64,000 nucleotides of DNA from Ceratorhiza oryzae-sativae (Eukaryota; Basidiomycota; Agaricomycetes; Cantharellales; Ceratobasidiaceae). Below, in pieces: positions 21,501-33,480 of this stretch. The notes below the pieces were generated by a model. The model made no database searches. It was given only the letters and a program-made list of their open reading frames with translations, and had not been told where the DNA came from. How positions within the stretch are numbered: the first letter of the stretch is position 1; every line of letters starts with the position of its first letter. The position numbers and the translations under genes were made by a program. The stretch lies in contig JARWMV010000246.1 of assembly GCA_030998015.1 (NCBI GenBank), forward strand, positions 930,001 to 994,000, written 5' to 3'.

Positions 21501-22052
21501 GCAGAATGGCTCCAAAAGGGCCATGACAAACTTAAGGCAGCCCTGGAAATAGCAAACCAGAGGATCAAGGAATACTATGACCAGAAGCATTGGACTCCCA
21601 AAGCTATTAAGGTTGGAGACAAAGTCTGGCTTGATACCAAAAACATATGGACACAGCAGGCCTCCAGGAAACTGGCCCACAAAAGAGTTGGACCATTCAA
21701 GGTGGTAGCACAACATGGCACACATGCCTACAAACTGGACCTACTGATAACCATGAAAATACACCCAGTGTTTCATGTCTCACTCCTCACCAAATATAAA
21801 GACAACCCCTATGGCCGTCAGGTTCCCCCACCACCACCTGTGGTAACTCCTGAAGGGGAAGAAGAATTCAAAGTGGAACAGATCATAAAGTCATGATACA
21901 ACAAAAGATCTAACATCTTTGAATACTATGTCAAGTGGCTTGGCTACAATGAGCAACAATGGTTAACCTATGATGACCTGGTGAACGCACCAGAACTCAT
22001 TGCTGACTATGTCAAGTCACACCCAAAGGCACCCCAGGACCCTGTGCCTTGA
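18547..22052 (+). pseudogene. pol: Element D pol, decayed
   Basis: Pol starts with the ATG inside the gag-end ATGA. Protease (MIDSGATSVF), RT (CIDYQWLNEM, YMDDILVFS), RNase H (LETDTSGYATGA), integrase (HHCC, VDHLTKM) and chromodomain (EFKVEQIIKS...VKWLGYN) are all visible. Breaks: TAG 18901-18903 (shared with E), TGA 20401-20403 (shared with E), one base lost near 20549 (CAAACC against CAAAACC), TGA 21225-21227 (shared), TGA 21894-21896. Shared stops mean D and E descend from an already damaged template or were mutated at the same sites. The frame ends at TGA 22050-22052. Confidence 0.87.
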
Positions 22053-22062
22053 AGGGGGGAAG

Positions 22063-22438
22063 TGTCATGAACTGACATGCATATATCCACTCTATAATAT
22101 TTTCTCGATTTACTACATTTTATGAGACCAGCTTCAAACATACTTGCCTTTTATGGTATATCTGTGTCATGTGACTCAGGGAATGCTCCAGACTGGTAAC
22201 TGAGATGTATTTCAACTCTGATGTGAAATTCCGCAGTTCCGCAGTTGCTTCTACTGCTTCTATCTCTTATCAGTTGTGACTCACTGTACGGACTTGTTTG
22301 TTATGATGTGGCTTGTACTATGTATATAAACCAGGTCAAGTTTGCAGAGGACTCCTCAAGAACTTGACCTCTTGTCGAATACAAGTTCTTTTTCTTTTCT
22401 TACTGTTTTTCTTGTTGCCTGACTTCTTGTCGTCGACA
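22063..22438 (+). repeat. 3' LTR of element D
   Basis: 376 bp, TGTCATGAACTGACA to GTCGACA; preceded by the polypurine tract GGGGGGAAG and followed by the GTAGC duplication and the rest of A pol. Confidence 0.94.
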
Positions 22439-24199
22439 GTAGCTATACCAGATGAATACCCCCTACCTAGGCAACAAGACATCCTTCATTCACTTGAAGG
22501 AGCCCAATATCTCAGTACTCTAGATGCTCTAGCAGGCTTTACTCAACTCCAGATAAAGGATGAGGATAGGCCTAAGACAGCATTTAGATGTCACAGAGGA
22601 CACTTTCAATTCAGAAGAATGCCTTTTGGATGGAGAAATGGACCTCCAGTATTCCAAAGGGTTATGACTGATGTCTTGGCCCCATTCTGGTGGATATTTG
22701 CTCTAGTATATATAGATGACATTGTGATATACAGCAAGTCATTTGAAGACCACTGTGAGCATCTAGACAAAGTATTAAAGGCCATTGCAGACTCTGGATT
22801 GACTCTTTCTCCTGGTAAATGCCACCTGGGATATCAATCTTTGCTCCTTTTAGGACAAAAGGTATCCAGACTTGGCATGTCTACCCATAAGGAGAAAGTG
22901 GAAGGCATTCTACAATTAGAGGAACCTAAGGATATACCTACCTTACAAACATTCTTAGGAATGATGACCTACTTTTCAAGTTATATTGCATATTATACTT
23001 GGATAGTAGCTCCATTATTTAATCTCTTAAAGAAGAGTGTCAAGTGGAAATGGGATAAATTGGAATCCCATGCTTTCAAACTAGCTAAGCTAGTCCTAGC
23101 CAATGCACCAGTTCTCTCTTACCCAATACCAGGGATGCCCTATAGGCTTTATACTGATGCATGTGACTTTGGAATAGCTGCTATCTTACAGCAAATTCAA
23201 ACCATGAAACTTAAGGACCTGAAAGGAACTAGAGTTTATGATCAATGTAAGAAAGCTCACCAAGAAGGGTTACCTGTCCCCAGGTTTATTACACCTGACT
23301 CCAAAGGAAAGGTCATCCTGACTGGGGGGGCTGATGGTAGTGAAACCTTTGACTATAAAGATACTTGGAATGAAGACTTTGAAGAAACTGAAGTACACAT
23401 AGAGCAAGTCATTGCCTACTGGTCAAGACTTCTCAAATCAGCTGAGACAAGGTACTCAGCCACTGAGAGAGAAGCTCTAGGTGTAAGAGATCGTCTAGTG
23501 AAATTCCACATGTATCTTGAAGGTGCTAAAGTTGTAGTAGTGTCAGATCATGCTGCCCTTAAATGGAGTAAGACTTACCAAACTGTGAACAGAAGACTAT
23601 CTGGTTATGGCATAGTAATAGCTGCTTTTCCAGACTTAGTAATAGTCCATAGAGCTGGCAAAGTCCATACTAATGTTGACCCAATCTCTAGACTAAGAAG
23701 AAGGATCCCTAGACAAGATGGACCTTTAGCAGACTTATCAACCCCTCTTACCTTTAATAATGACACTGAAGATGCCCTGAAGAATCTGTACCAAGAAATA
23801 GGTATAGACTTTGAGAAAGATTTGCTAGTCCAATCAACTATGCATGCTTTAGCCAATGAAGAAAAGCCTTCCAAAGGTTTTAGGGCAAGATTTAAGGTAA
23901 GAAACAAAGTATATAAAGCTAATGTCTCTCTTGCTACATCAGGTTTGAATGAGCTACACATCAGTATTAATAAATCTGAAGTTAATCGCTTTTATGAAGC
24001 ATACACTAATGATCCCCATTTTGCTGATGTACTCAAGAAGCTGCAAGGTGAATATGATCATCTAAATCCACCCTACAAACAATACAGGATTGGAGAAAAT
24101 GGTCTTATTTACTTTTGCAGAGACAACAATTACAAGCTGTGTGTCCCCAAAGACTTACAGAAGGAAGTAGTAGCTGAAATACATGACTCTCTTCAAGAA

Positions 24200-24574
24200 T
24201 GTCGACGACGACAAGTCAGGCGATGGCAAAAATAGTAAGAAAGGAAAAGAACTTGTATTCGACAAGAGGTCAAGTTCTTGAGGAGCCCTCTGTGAACTTG
24301 AGCTGGTTTATATACATAGTACAAGCCACATCATAACAAACAAGTCTGTACAGTGAGTCACAACTGATAAGAGATAGAAGCAGTAGAAGCAACTGCGGAA
24401 CTGCGGAATTTCACATCAGAGTTGAAATACATCTCGGTTGTCAGTCCGGAACATCCTCTGAATCACATGACACAGATATACCATAAAAGGCAAGTATGTT
24501 TGAAGCTGGTCTCATAAAATGTAGTAAATTGAGAAAATATTATAGAGTGGATATATGTGTGTCAGTTTGTGAGA
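24200..24574 (-). repeat. 3' LTR of element E
   Basis: 375 bp; plus-strand TGTCGACGACGACAAG to TTGTGAGA, next to the tract CTTCCCCCC, the complement of the polypurine tract. Confidence 0.92.
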
Positions 24575-27500
24575 CTTCCCCCCTTCAAGGCACAGGGGTC
24601 ATGGGGTGCCTTTGGGTGTGACTTGACATAGTTGGCAATGAGTTCTGGTGCGTTCACCAGGTCATCATAGGTTAACCATTGTTGCTTGTTGTAGCCAAGC
24701 CACTTGACATAGTATTCAAAGATGTTAGATCTTTTGTTGTATTGTGACTTTATGATCTGTTCCACTTCAAATTCTTCTTCCCCTTCCGGAGTTACCACAG
24801 GTGGTGGTGGGGGAACCTGACAGCCATAGGGGTTGTCTTTATATTTGGTGAGGAGTGAGACATGAAACACTGGGTGTATTTTCATGGTTATTGGTAGGTC
24901 CAGTTTGTAGGCATGTGTGCCATGTTGTGCTACCACCTTGAATGGTCCAATTCTTTTGTGGACCAGTTTCCTGGAGGCCTGCTGTGTCTGTATGTTTTTG
25001 GTATCAAGCCAGACTTTGTCTCCAACCTTAATAGCTTTGGGAGTCCAATGCTTCTGGTCATAGTATTCCTTGATCCTCTGGTTTGCTATTTCCAGGGCTG
25101 CCTTAAGTTTGTCATGGCCCTTTTGGAGCCATTCTGCATGGTTGTCCACTAAAGGGAGTTCTGGTTCCTCCCTGTCCCCAACTGCTAGCCTTGGGTGGAA
25201 ACCATAGTTTGCAAAGAATGGTGATTTGCCAGTTGAGGCGTTGACACCATTATTGTAGGCAAATTCAGCCAATGGTAGGAGCAAGACCCAGTTGTCTTGT
25301 CTGTCTGATACATAGTGTCTGATGTACCCTTCCACTACTTGGTTGGCCCATTCGGACTGGCCATCTGTCTGAGGGTGGCATGCTGTGGAGTAGGAGGGTT
25401 TTATATCCAGTCATTTGTATAAGTGCCTTAAGAATTTGGGTGCAAAGTTGGGGCCGCAGTCTGAGATTGTTTTCTGTGGTAACCCATGAAGTTTCCATAC
25501 ATATGTTAGGAACAAGTTGGCACAATCCATAGCACTGGCTTCTGATTGACATGGAATAAAGTGGACCATTTTTGTCAGGTGGTCGACAACTGTAAATATG
25601 GCATCAAACCCGTCTGACAGGGGTAGCCTGGTGATCAGATCATAAGTAATTTCCTCCCAAGGTTTTTCTGGCGTGGGTATTGGGTTTAGGAGCCCTGGGG
25701 GAACTTGGTTGCTGTGCTTGTTCCTGATGCATGACTTGCAGTGTGTGATGTATTTGTTGACTGATTTTTTCATTGATAACCACGTGTATTTGCAATTTAA
25801 CAATTCATATGTTCTGAACTGTCCTGGGTGTCCTGCTGCTGGGCTGTTGTGACAGCTTTCGATGACCAGTTTGCAAAGTTCTTTGTTATTTGGGACATAG
25901 ATTCTGCCCTTGTGTCGTAAGAGTCCTTTGTCCCATTCCCAATCTTTGACCTTCTCATTGTCATCTAGGGCTTTTAGGACTTTTGATAGGTGTTCGTCCC
26001 CTGGGATAGCATCCCTAATGAGTTGTTCCAGGTCATTGTCTGGTGTGATTGCTTGCAGGCATAGCAATTTCAGCTCCAAAAATTGGTTTTGCGCAAGCAG
26101 AGCTTGGCTCTCACCCCCCTCTTTAGGGATGTGTCTTGACAGCCTAGAGAGTATGTCTGCCCAGCCATTCTTCGCCCCTTCAATATATAGAATCTTGAAT
26201 TCAAACCTGGATAAGAACTCATGCCACCGTGTGACTCAGCTGTTCAGTGGCCGATTTGTCTTCCAATACTCCAAATTCTTGTGGTCACAAACAATGTTTA
26301 CTGGGTGTTTGGCCCCTTCTAGCAAATGACACCAGTGTTTGAGGGCCTTTATAATTGCCAGCATTTCTTTGTTGTAGATATCATAATTTCTTTCTGCTGG
26401 GACCATTGCCTTGGAGTAATAGGAGATCAGGTGGAGCATTCCGTCCTCTCCATATTGCAATAATACAGCACCTGTGGCGTAGCCTGAGGCGTCCGTTTCC
26501 AAAATGAATGGTTTGTTGGGTTCTGGCTGAATTAGAAGGGGGGCTTCTTTTAATTTCTGCTTCAGCAGGTTCCATGCCTGATCCCTTTCTTCTGTCCATT
26601 CCCATTTTACATCCTTCTTGACAAGTTCATAAAGACATCTTGTAATTTTTGAAAAGTCTTTTATGAAGTGCCTCAACCAATTTGCAAACCCCAACCCTTC
26701 CAAGACTTCGGTTGGGTTGGTAGGGGTTGGCCATTCGACAGCTTTTTCAACCTTGGCTGGGTCTACTTTAATTCCCTGGGGGGTCACTACTATTCCCAGG
26801 TAATCGACTTTGGTGACATCGAAAACACATTTCTCCAGGGTGCAATATAGGCCAGCTTTTTGGAGGCGATGTAAGACTTCCTTGACATGTTCATCATGTT
26901 CTTCTTGGTTTTTGGAGAGTACTAATATGTCATCCATATAGATCACAACATAAATGCCCTTGATGTCTTGGAACTCTTCCCAGATCATGGCCATGAAGGT
27001 TCCTGGTGCGTTCTTTTGACCAAATTGCATGACTAAGGGCTTGTACAGCCCATATTTGGTCTTAAAAGCTGCTTTCCATTTGTCCCCTTCCTGAATTCGT
27101 ATGAGGTTGAAGCCCCACTTTAGATCAAACTTGGTGAATATCTTTGCCCCATGCAGAGTCTCCACAATATCATTGATGCGTGGGAGTGGGTACACATTAG
27201 AGACTGTCATTTCATTTAGTCACTGGTAGTCGATGCACATGCGCAACTTCCCATTCTTCTTTTTGACAAATATGACTGGGGATGCCATTGGTGACCTTGA
27301 GGGTCTGATATGCCCTGCTTTCAGTTGGCGGTCTAAGGTTTTGCGCAATTCTGCATCTTCCTTGACACCCACACTATATATGGGGCCATGCCTTGGCTTG
27401 GCATCTGGTTTTAAATCTATTTCCATATCCCACTTCCTATGGGGTGGTAACGGCTGGATGTCATCTTCTTCAGCAAATATTTTCTTGAACTCCCTGTATT

Positions 27501-28092
27501 TGGTTGGGAGGGAATCTAAAGAATCCAACTGGAGCTCCTTGGGTTCGTTTGCTTGCACATATAGGGGTTTTGTAATGCAGTGTTTCAAGCATATTGGTGA
27601 GTTGAACTTCATATCTTTCCCCTCCCAATCAATGTCTGGGTTATGAAATTTGAGCCACAACATGCCCAGAACTAGATCATTTTTGCCAACATTCACAATG
27701 TAGGCACTGAGGATCTCTTGGTGCTCTTGAATGCACTACTCAAAGGTGCAGTAATGGGTCACAGACCCAGAGTCTATCTCCCTTCCATCGATTACCCTCA
27801 GTTTCTTGGGTGTTTTTAGGACAACAGTAGGAATACAGTATTGTTTAACCAAATCTTCATGTATAAATACTGACATGGCCCCTGAGTCAATCATGGCCCA
27901 TCCGTTGAATTTTTTCATGTTATATGCAGACTTGCATTTGGGGGTTATGCGCAGAGGGAATGCATGAAAGAAAAACTGTAGTTGTGATTGGTTTCCTAAC
28001 AACATACATTCCATTTCCATATTTTTATTTTCATTATGCGCATTTTGTAACATAGCGCCCAAGACCGCCCCCCTGGCATGGTTTGAGCTCAT
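24562..28092 (-). pseudogene. pol: Element E pol, single frame with premature stops
   Basis: 1177 codons in one frame. Stops at 27736-27738 (TAG after CTFE), 27220-27222 (after CIDYQ, where H has two Arg codons), 26236-26238 (after PLNS) and 25411-25413 (after HLYK). Domains as in D: protease with DSGAMSVF, RT with YMDDILVLS, RNase H, HHCC and core integrase, chromodomain EEFEVEQIIKSQYNKRS. The frame starts in ATGA at the gag end and its last stop (24562-24564) lies inside the 3' LTR. Confidence 0.87.
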
Positions 28093-29477
28093 TCTTTTAC
28101 CAACTCATTGTCGGTTGTTGCTACATCCTCAACCACTGCCTCGTATCCTGACATCTTAGCTGAGGGGCATTTGGCCGCAATATGACCCCGTCCTCCACAG
28201 TTATAGCAGGTGTTTGTCCCCTTTCCTTTTCCTGCACTATCCAGATCCATTGCGTCCAGATCCTTTGCCTTGGGGGCTGCCAGTGGATGGTTATCCTTCT
28301 TTATGTCCTTGAAGGATTCTTGTATGTTGGCATTGCTGCCATTGTAGCGGACAGTTGGAACTGTGAAACCCTTCGCATTGGGCCCAATGGCCACAATCTG
28401 ACCTTTTACAGCTCTCCCATCCTTAATCTTATATATCCGTTCCCTGTTTTTGAATTTCTCCTTTTGGGGAGTGCTTTGGGGGTTATTGGTCAGCCTACTG
28501 GACAAGGCATTGCTGCTGGGCTTGTTACTCCCATGAGACGTTCGTTTGCTACCAAACAAGATGAGGTGGTGGTCAATTTCCAGGGCTTGCTGAGTGAGTT
28601 GGGCAAAGGTTTTGGTGTGGGGGTCATAGTTTTGGGCCACCATGCTATCTGTTACATCTGACAATAGACCATCATAGAACTGATCACGCATGGCGGCATC
28701 GTTGTAGTTGAGACCTGTGGAATATAGGTTGAATAGGGTGAGGTAATCCTGAACCGTCTTGGATTGTTTCAGTTTCTGCCACTTGTCGCAGTTATTTTTG
28801 GTGTGATTCAGGTCTCTGTAACGGGTAGTAAATTCTTGCCAGAACAGATTGGCATTGTGAAGCCAGGGGATTGCAGTTCCAGGGTTTAAAATTTCAAATT
28901 CTTCATACGAGTTGACCCATTCAGCTGCTGATCCTTCAAGGTAGGATGTGATAAATGCGACCACTTGGTCAGCTGAGTGCCCACTCATATTTGTATTGAT
29001 GTATTGGGCACATGCGATCCTGAATGAGATGGCTTCTTCACGCTTTGTGCCATCAAACTTTTGGGGAGCCGCCATCTTGACTTTTATGGCTGATCCGCCA
29101 GTGGTAACAGTAGCTGTTGGCTGTGGTTGGGTCACACCAGTGGTTGGTTGTGCTTGGGTGGCACCTGAGCCACCTGATGAGGTGTTTATTTGTGCTTCAA
29201 CGTGTGTGATAGATGTTTGAAGTATTGCTAACATGCCCACAAGGTTATTGACACTGGTGGCCAGTCCAGCCACATTGGCATCTATTTTTGTCTGGTTGGT
29301 GGTGAGCTTTGCTTCAAGTGTATCCGTGTATGTCTTATTGTTATGTTCTACATCTCCAATGTCATTTTGGAGGTTGTTGGTTCGTTCTTGTAATTCATCC
29401 ATTGACTGGAGCATATAGATGACCTTTTCCCCATCAGACATATTAGCCCAAGCAGGGGTAGAGGGTTGTGACACCAT
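28089..29477 (-). CDS. gag: Element E Gag, 462 residues
   Basis: ATG 29477 (MVSQPSTPAWANMSDGEKV); the frame is open upstream but this start matches D and H. Coiled coil, capsid domain and CCHC knuckle CYNCGGRGHIAAKC as in H. Open to the ATGA overlap with pol. Confidence 0.85.
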   Translation of the reverse strand: MVSQPSTPAWANMSDGEKVIYMLQSMDELQERTNNLQNDIGDVEHNNKTYTDTLEAKLTTNQTKIDANVAGLATSVNNLVGMLAILQTSITHVEAQINTSSGGSGATQAQPTTGVTQPQPTATVTTGGSAIKVKMAAPQKFDGTKREEAISFRIACAQYINTNMSGHSADQVVAFITSYLEGSAAEWVNSYEEFEILNPGTAIPWLHNANLFWQEFTTRYRDLNHTKNNCDKWQKLKQSKTVQDYLTLFNLYSTGLNYNDAAMRDQFYDGLLSDVTDSMVAQNYDPHTKTFAQLTQQALEIDHHLILFGSKRTSHGSNKPSSNALSSRLTNNPQSTPQKEKFKNRERIYKIKDGRAVKGQIVAIGPNAKGFTVPTVRYNGSNANIQESFKDIKKDNHPLAAPKAKDLDAMDLDSAGKGKGTNTCYNCGGRGHIAAKCPSAKMSGYEAVVEDVATTDNELVKE

Positions 29478-29478
29478 T

Positions 29479-30440
29479 TCAGAGAAGATTTGGTGAAATT
29501 CTAAAGACGTCAGAGACGATAAGGAAGTACAGGGAATTGGGAATTGTTTTGATAGTAGAGGATTTCTGTTCCTGCACAAGTCTATAAACTTCAAAATTTC
29601 TGATTCCTGCGAACCTTAACCAAGTATCGTCCAGGTCCCAACTTTTGGTGTCTTGGCAATGATATGGGCGCTCCACCCTCTTCAGTTTAGTTTGGTCCCG
29701 AAGGAGTGCTTCCTTGGGGAGAATTGATTTGGGCTGCTGGAAGGGGTGCTTCTTCCTGAATTGGTGAGCCCATGCCACTTAGAAAGGTAGGGTGAGGGAG
29801 GTCTGACGGTGTTGAGAAGACAGGGAAGGCATACTTGTGGGGTTCAATTGTTTCTCGGACTATAGCTTCTAGTCTGAGATGGTCTTGGAGGAGGGATAGG
29901 TAGTCCTCCTGGTGTTTGTGCAAACACTCAGTTAAGTATGCGCAATGGGCCTTGGCTTCGTGAAGTTTTTCATGGGTTTCCTCATACTTATTCCAGTAAT
30001 AATGGTACCTGTCTTGAAAATTTTTGATAGTGTTTAGCAGGTGATGGAGAAGCTGTTGGCCAAGGTTCTCCAGCTTATAGCTGGTTGCGGGGGATGGTGT
30101 AGTAGTAAAGGAATTTGTCCTTTTTAGGACAATAAGGGCAGCGCACTGGGAAGGTGGCTCCATTTGCCCAATGGCAGATTTTGCACTCAGGGGCACCTGG
30201 CTCGGTGACAAAGGCTTGTTGGGCGTGTCCGACCTTTTGGGGGCAGACTTTGATAATTACTACTTGGTTGAAATCGATATGCCTGGCTTCTTCGAGGATG
30301 CTTTTGACTGAGTTGAGGGTGAAGCAGTGGATCGACAGGTGTCCAAACCACCCACACAAATGGCAGCGCTGGTCTTCTGTAAAAGGTTGTGCCACTTGAG
30401 GGCCGTGCGTTCTGTCAGAGACGTACTCAAGCAAGAGCAA
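29479..30440 (-). pseudogene. Element E leader ORFs a, b and c
   Basis: The same chain as in D: ORF a (30075 to 30440 as an open frame; CHLCGWFGHLSIHC, CKICHW, CPYCPKKDK, ending TIPRNQL), ORF b (29687-30211; coiled coil, ends GPN) and ORF c (29479-29778; shifted after YRLVQ). The upstream part of ORF a lies in the intron retained here; the ATG used in D (16224) has become ACG. The overlap order and phases agree with D and H. Confidence 0.5.
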
Positions 30441-30739
30441 GATGAAAGGAAAAATAGACCCTTTCCCAAGTCTATTGGAATAGGAAGGTGACCTCCATTG
30501 CTCAGCTACTTAAGGGCAATGAGCGACCCCACCTCTTGTCGATGAAAGAGATTAGAGAACCAAAGCTTGTTACGATGTGTGAGGGACCTGGCTATGCAAG
30601 GTTTCACAGAGGCGCGTATAGGGCAATGATATCTTGTGGCTGTGGATAGGTGGAGTGGGATTGGGGAAGGCAATGGGGAGTTATCTTGAGACAACGCCAA
30701 CGGCATTCCAGAAGTATCCCAGACAACACTGAGACTTAC
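30395..30739 (-). other. Leader intron of element E (345 bp, retained)
   Basis: Minus-strand GTAAGT...CTCAAG, same length and ends as in D (15895-16239). Its absence in H identifies it as an intron. Confidence 0.83.
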
Positions 30740-30761
30740 GATTGTCAAGAACTTGACCTGA

Positions 30762-31136
30762 TGTTGACGATGACAAGTCAGGCGATGGCAAAAATAGTGA
30801 GAAAGGAAAAGAACTTGTATTCGACAAGAGGTCAAGTTCTTGAGGAGCCCTCTGTGAACTTGAGCTGGTTTATATACATAGTACAAGCCACATCATAACA
30901 AACAAGTCTGTACAGTGAGTCACAACTGATAAGAGATAGAAGCAGTAGAAGCAACTGCAGAACTGTGGAATTTCACATCAGAGTTGAAATACATCTTGGT
31001 TGTCGGTCCAGAACATCCTCTGAATCACATGACACAGATATACCATAAAAGGCAAGTATGTTTGAAGCTGGTCTCATAAAATGTAGTAAATCGAGAAAAT
31101 ATTATAGAGTGGATATATGTGTGTCAGTTTGTGACA
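30762..31136 (-). repeat. 5' LTR of element E
   Basis: 375 bp; plus-strand TGTTGACGATGACAAG to GTTTGTGACA. The self-complementary primer site lies just outside it on the left (plus-strand TCAAGAACTTGACCT, 30745-30759). Confidence 0.92.
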
Positions 31137-32559
31137 AAGAAGGAGCTCATGCTGGCTACTATAGGACCTACAACAAAGTAGCTTCCACCTACTACTGGCC
31201 TAAGATGGTACAAGTCATTAAGGAATATGTGCACACTTGTGATATTTGTCAAAAGGCTAAGCCCAAAAGACATGGACAACAAGGTTTTCTTCAATCTATT
31301 CCAATTCCTAGTCAGCCTTTTGAAGTAGTAACCATGGATGTTATAATGGATCTTCCTCCTAGCAATGGATTTAATGCCATACTAACTCTAGTTGATAAAT
31401 TAACTAAGTATGCACACTTTATCCCTTGCAATACTTCTATCAATGAGGAAGAGACTGCCAAACTATTCCATGAGCATATATGGACCAAGTATGGTCTTCC
31501 AATACAGGTTATTACTGACAGAGACTCTAGATGGACAGGAGCCTTTTGGGAACACTTAACCTCTTTGGTTGGCATTCAGAGATTGCTTACTACAGCTTAT
31601 CACCCACAAGCTGATGGACAGAGTGAGATTATGAACCAAACCTTAGAGATTGCCTTAAGAGCTTTTGTCTTTCCTTCAATGGACAATTGGAGTGACCTCC
31701 TAAGTGATTTTAGCTTCGCTTACAACACCATGGAACATACATCTACAGGATTTACACCTTCTTATCTTCTTTTAGGATTTGAACCACTTCAACCCTCAGA
31801 TTTACTTACTTCTACTGGTAAAGCTTTAGCCAGACCCTCTGTAGAAGATCCTAAAGCTGTGAACTTCAATGAGATGATGAAAGCTATTTGCTCTCAAGCT
31901 CAGGATGCCTTGAAATTGGCTCAGGTTCACATGGAGGATCAATACAACAAGAATCATAGTTATCTTGATCTACAGGAAGGAGATTTGGTCATGCTGAATC
32001 CACATTCCCTGAACCTGCTGAGAAATCAGAAGGGAAAAGGAAGGAAACTCCAGATGAAGTATGATGGTCCCTTTGAAGTTCTAGAGAAGCTTTCAGATGT
32101 AACTTATTGCATCAAGATTCCAGCCAGCTACAAGATTCACCCTGTGATTAATATAGCTCATCTGGAACCTTATCATAGAGATAAAGATGGCATAGACCAT
32201 CCCAAGAAACATCTGAATAGATCTGACTTTGACAAGGAACCTGAATGGGAAGTGGAAGAGATTCTGGATGAAAAGATGATCAAGAAAGGACAGAGAAAGC
32301 AGTGTCGATATCTTACAAGATTTGTGGGCTATCCACCTGAATGGGATGAATGGTTATCCAGGCAGCAGTTGACAAATGCTCCCAGGATACTCAAGGAATG
32401 GGAACTTAAGCAACGCCTCAAGACCTCTAGGAAGTCTTAACCCTTTCCTGAAAATCATTCCAAGAACAACACATGATTTCTCTGTTGTTTGTTTACTGAC
32501 AAAGTCATTTTGTAGATATAAATTGGCTAGCATTTACCACCAGAAACACCACACCAACC

Positions 32560-33041
32560 ATGGCCAACCTCATTATCATCATTGCTGTCTCTCTCCCCAT
32601 CATTCTCATGGTCTTCACCACTCTATACTACCTCTACAGTCTTGGGGAAGACTTTATATGGGTCGCTCCTGGACAAAAGGTGGTGATGGAGTACTCTAAC
32701 CTGGAGCGCACCATCACTGTCACTGGCAGAGTGGTGATCTCTCTGCCATATAAGCTGGTGTACTTCAGCAGGCAGAGAACCCTCTGGACTGTTAAGCCAG
32801 CCAACATCCTTTCCATTGCCTTGGTAAGGAATCGCAGGCAGTACAGTCCCTACAGGGGTCCAGGTAACAGAGGCATGCCCTCTGAGCTATTTATCCTGCC
32901 AGATCATCCATACTGTAAGTCCAAATCTATTTACTGGGTTTAATGCTTATAGTCCTGGACAGATCAAATGCAAGGGATGGAGCAACAGCAATACTTAGGA
33001 TCTTTTCTACAGCTGTAGATAAGATTAACCAAGCTTGGTAA
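32560..33041 (+). pseudogene. Element A accessory gene 1: small membrane-anchored protein
   Basis: ATG 32560 in the context ACCATGG, 119 bp behind the pol stop. Residues about 4-28 (MANLIIIIAVSLPIILMVFT start) form one strong hydrophobic segment ending in YYLYSL, so a membrane anchor or uncleaved signal is likely. The rest is basic, with SRQRTLWTVKPANIL and RGPGNRGMPSELF. In A one A is missing from an A4 run near 32923, ending the frame at 32943; B (40205-40687) is open for 160 residues. A TATA-like TATAAAT (32517-32523) lies close upstream. The place of an env gene in other elements, but no fusion peptide, furin-like site or long ectodomain is seen, so I do not call it env. Confidence 0.55.
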
Positions 33042-33480
33042 GTCAGATCTCTCCTGATCATCTTATCAAGTCCACTGATCTATTTGGATCAATCACATCT
33101 AGTCCCCATCCAGAAACCTTTTCCCCCTTATCTTCCCTTTAAGTCTTGTCCCAGAACTTTCTGTATATAGATTTAAAGTATAAAGTTGTCTGATCCCCTA
33201 AGCAATCATCAGAATGAGTCACTGCAAAGTAATCTCAGTTGACTGCTTGGACCGATCAACAACTGTAAGGTTTAAGGACTAGATAAGAAAGATCTGGAAG
33301 GATCAGCATGTGATAACTGTACAGATAACAGCAGAGCGCACTCTATTTGGCCAGTTACAAGCTTCTTTTATTTGGAGTAAGCTTCCTATTGGCAACTGGA
33401 TGTGAAATACATGCAGTATAAGATTTTTGTGTCGTCTCTAAGGTACTACAGCTGTATACTGCACAGTTTACCCTCTAAAC
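33042..33480 (+). other. Spacer between accessory genes 1 and 2
   Basis: No convincing ORF. A TATA-like TATAAGA at 33417-33423, 58 bases before the next ATG, is conserved in B and may serve accessory gene 2. The stretch is conserved between A and B along its whole length. Confidence 0.4.

Larger units (their letters stand above)
15497..22438 (+). mobile_element. Element D: family-3 chromovirus inserted in A reverse transcriptase
   Basis: 6942 bp with 376-bp LTRs at both ends, flanked by GTAGC (15492-15496 and 22439-22443). Contents: LTR, self-complementary PBS, leader intron, overlapping ORFs upstream of gag, gag, pol, polypurine tract GGGGGGAAG. Gag is open; pol is dead by three premature stops, a 1-bp loss near 20549 and a TGA in the chromodomain. 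LTR differences are mainly CG to TG/CA, including one site where the two copies read TCCA and TCTG, both derivable from TCCG. Confidence 0.95.
24200..31136 (-). mobile_element. Element E: family-3 chromovirus inserted in A integrase
   Basis: 6937 bp, flanked by AAGAA (24195-24199 and 31137-31141), 375-bp LTRs, same layout as D in opposite orientation. The leader intron is present. All of pol lies in one frame, broken only by stop codons. The last base pair of its 3' LTR is altered (TGAGA instead of TGACA on the plus strand). Confidence 0.94.
13956..32440 (+). pseudogene. pol: Element A pol (protease, RT, RNase H, integrase, chromodomain), split by D and E
   Basis: Segments 13956-15496, 22444-24199 and 31142-32440 join in one frame once D and E (each with one target duplication) are left out, giving about 1,530 codons. 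Protease has VDSGSDITLI. RT carries HLCIDYRKLN just before D and catalytic VYIDDIVIYS just after. RNase H has LYTDACDFGIAA and VVSDHAALKW. The integrase HHCC region is split by E between HDSLQE and GAHAG. The core has TMDVIMDLP and ITDRDSRW. The end is a chromodomain-like module (EPEWEVEEIL...RFVGYPPEWDEW). Besides the two insertions there is an in-frame TAA at 14685-14687. The ORF starts reported by simple tools inside the D LTR are artefacts. Confidence 0.88.

Noticed and set aside
22313..22443. The ORF start at 22313 as a true pol start
   Set aside because: The first part lies in the D 3' LTR; the coding match to RT begins only after 22438 and continues the frame broken at 15496.
32560..32943. 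Accessory gene 1 as an env gene
   Set aside because: Only the position and one hydrophobic segment fit; no fusion peptide, cleavage site or second membrane segment.
32915..32952. A 38-bp GTAAGT...TATAG intron in accessory gene 1 of A
   Set aside because: B reads straight through this stretch without an AG at the end; A simply lost one base in an A run.
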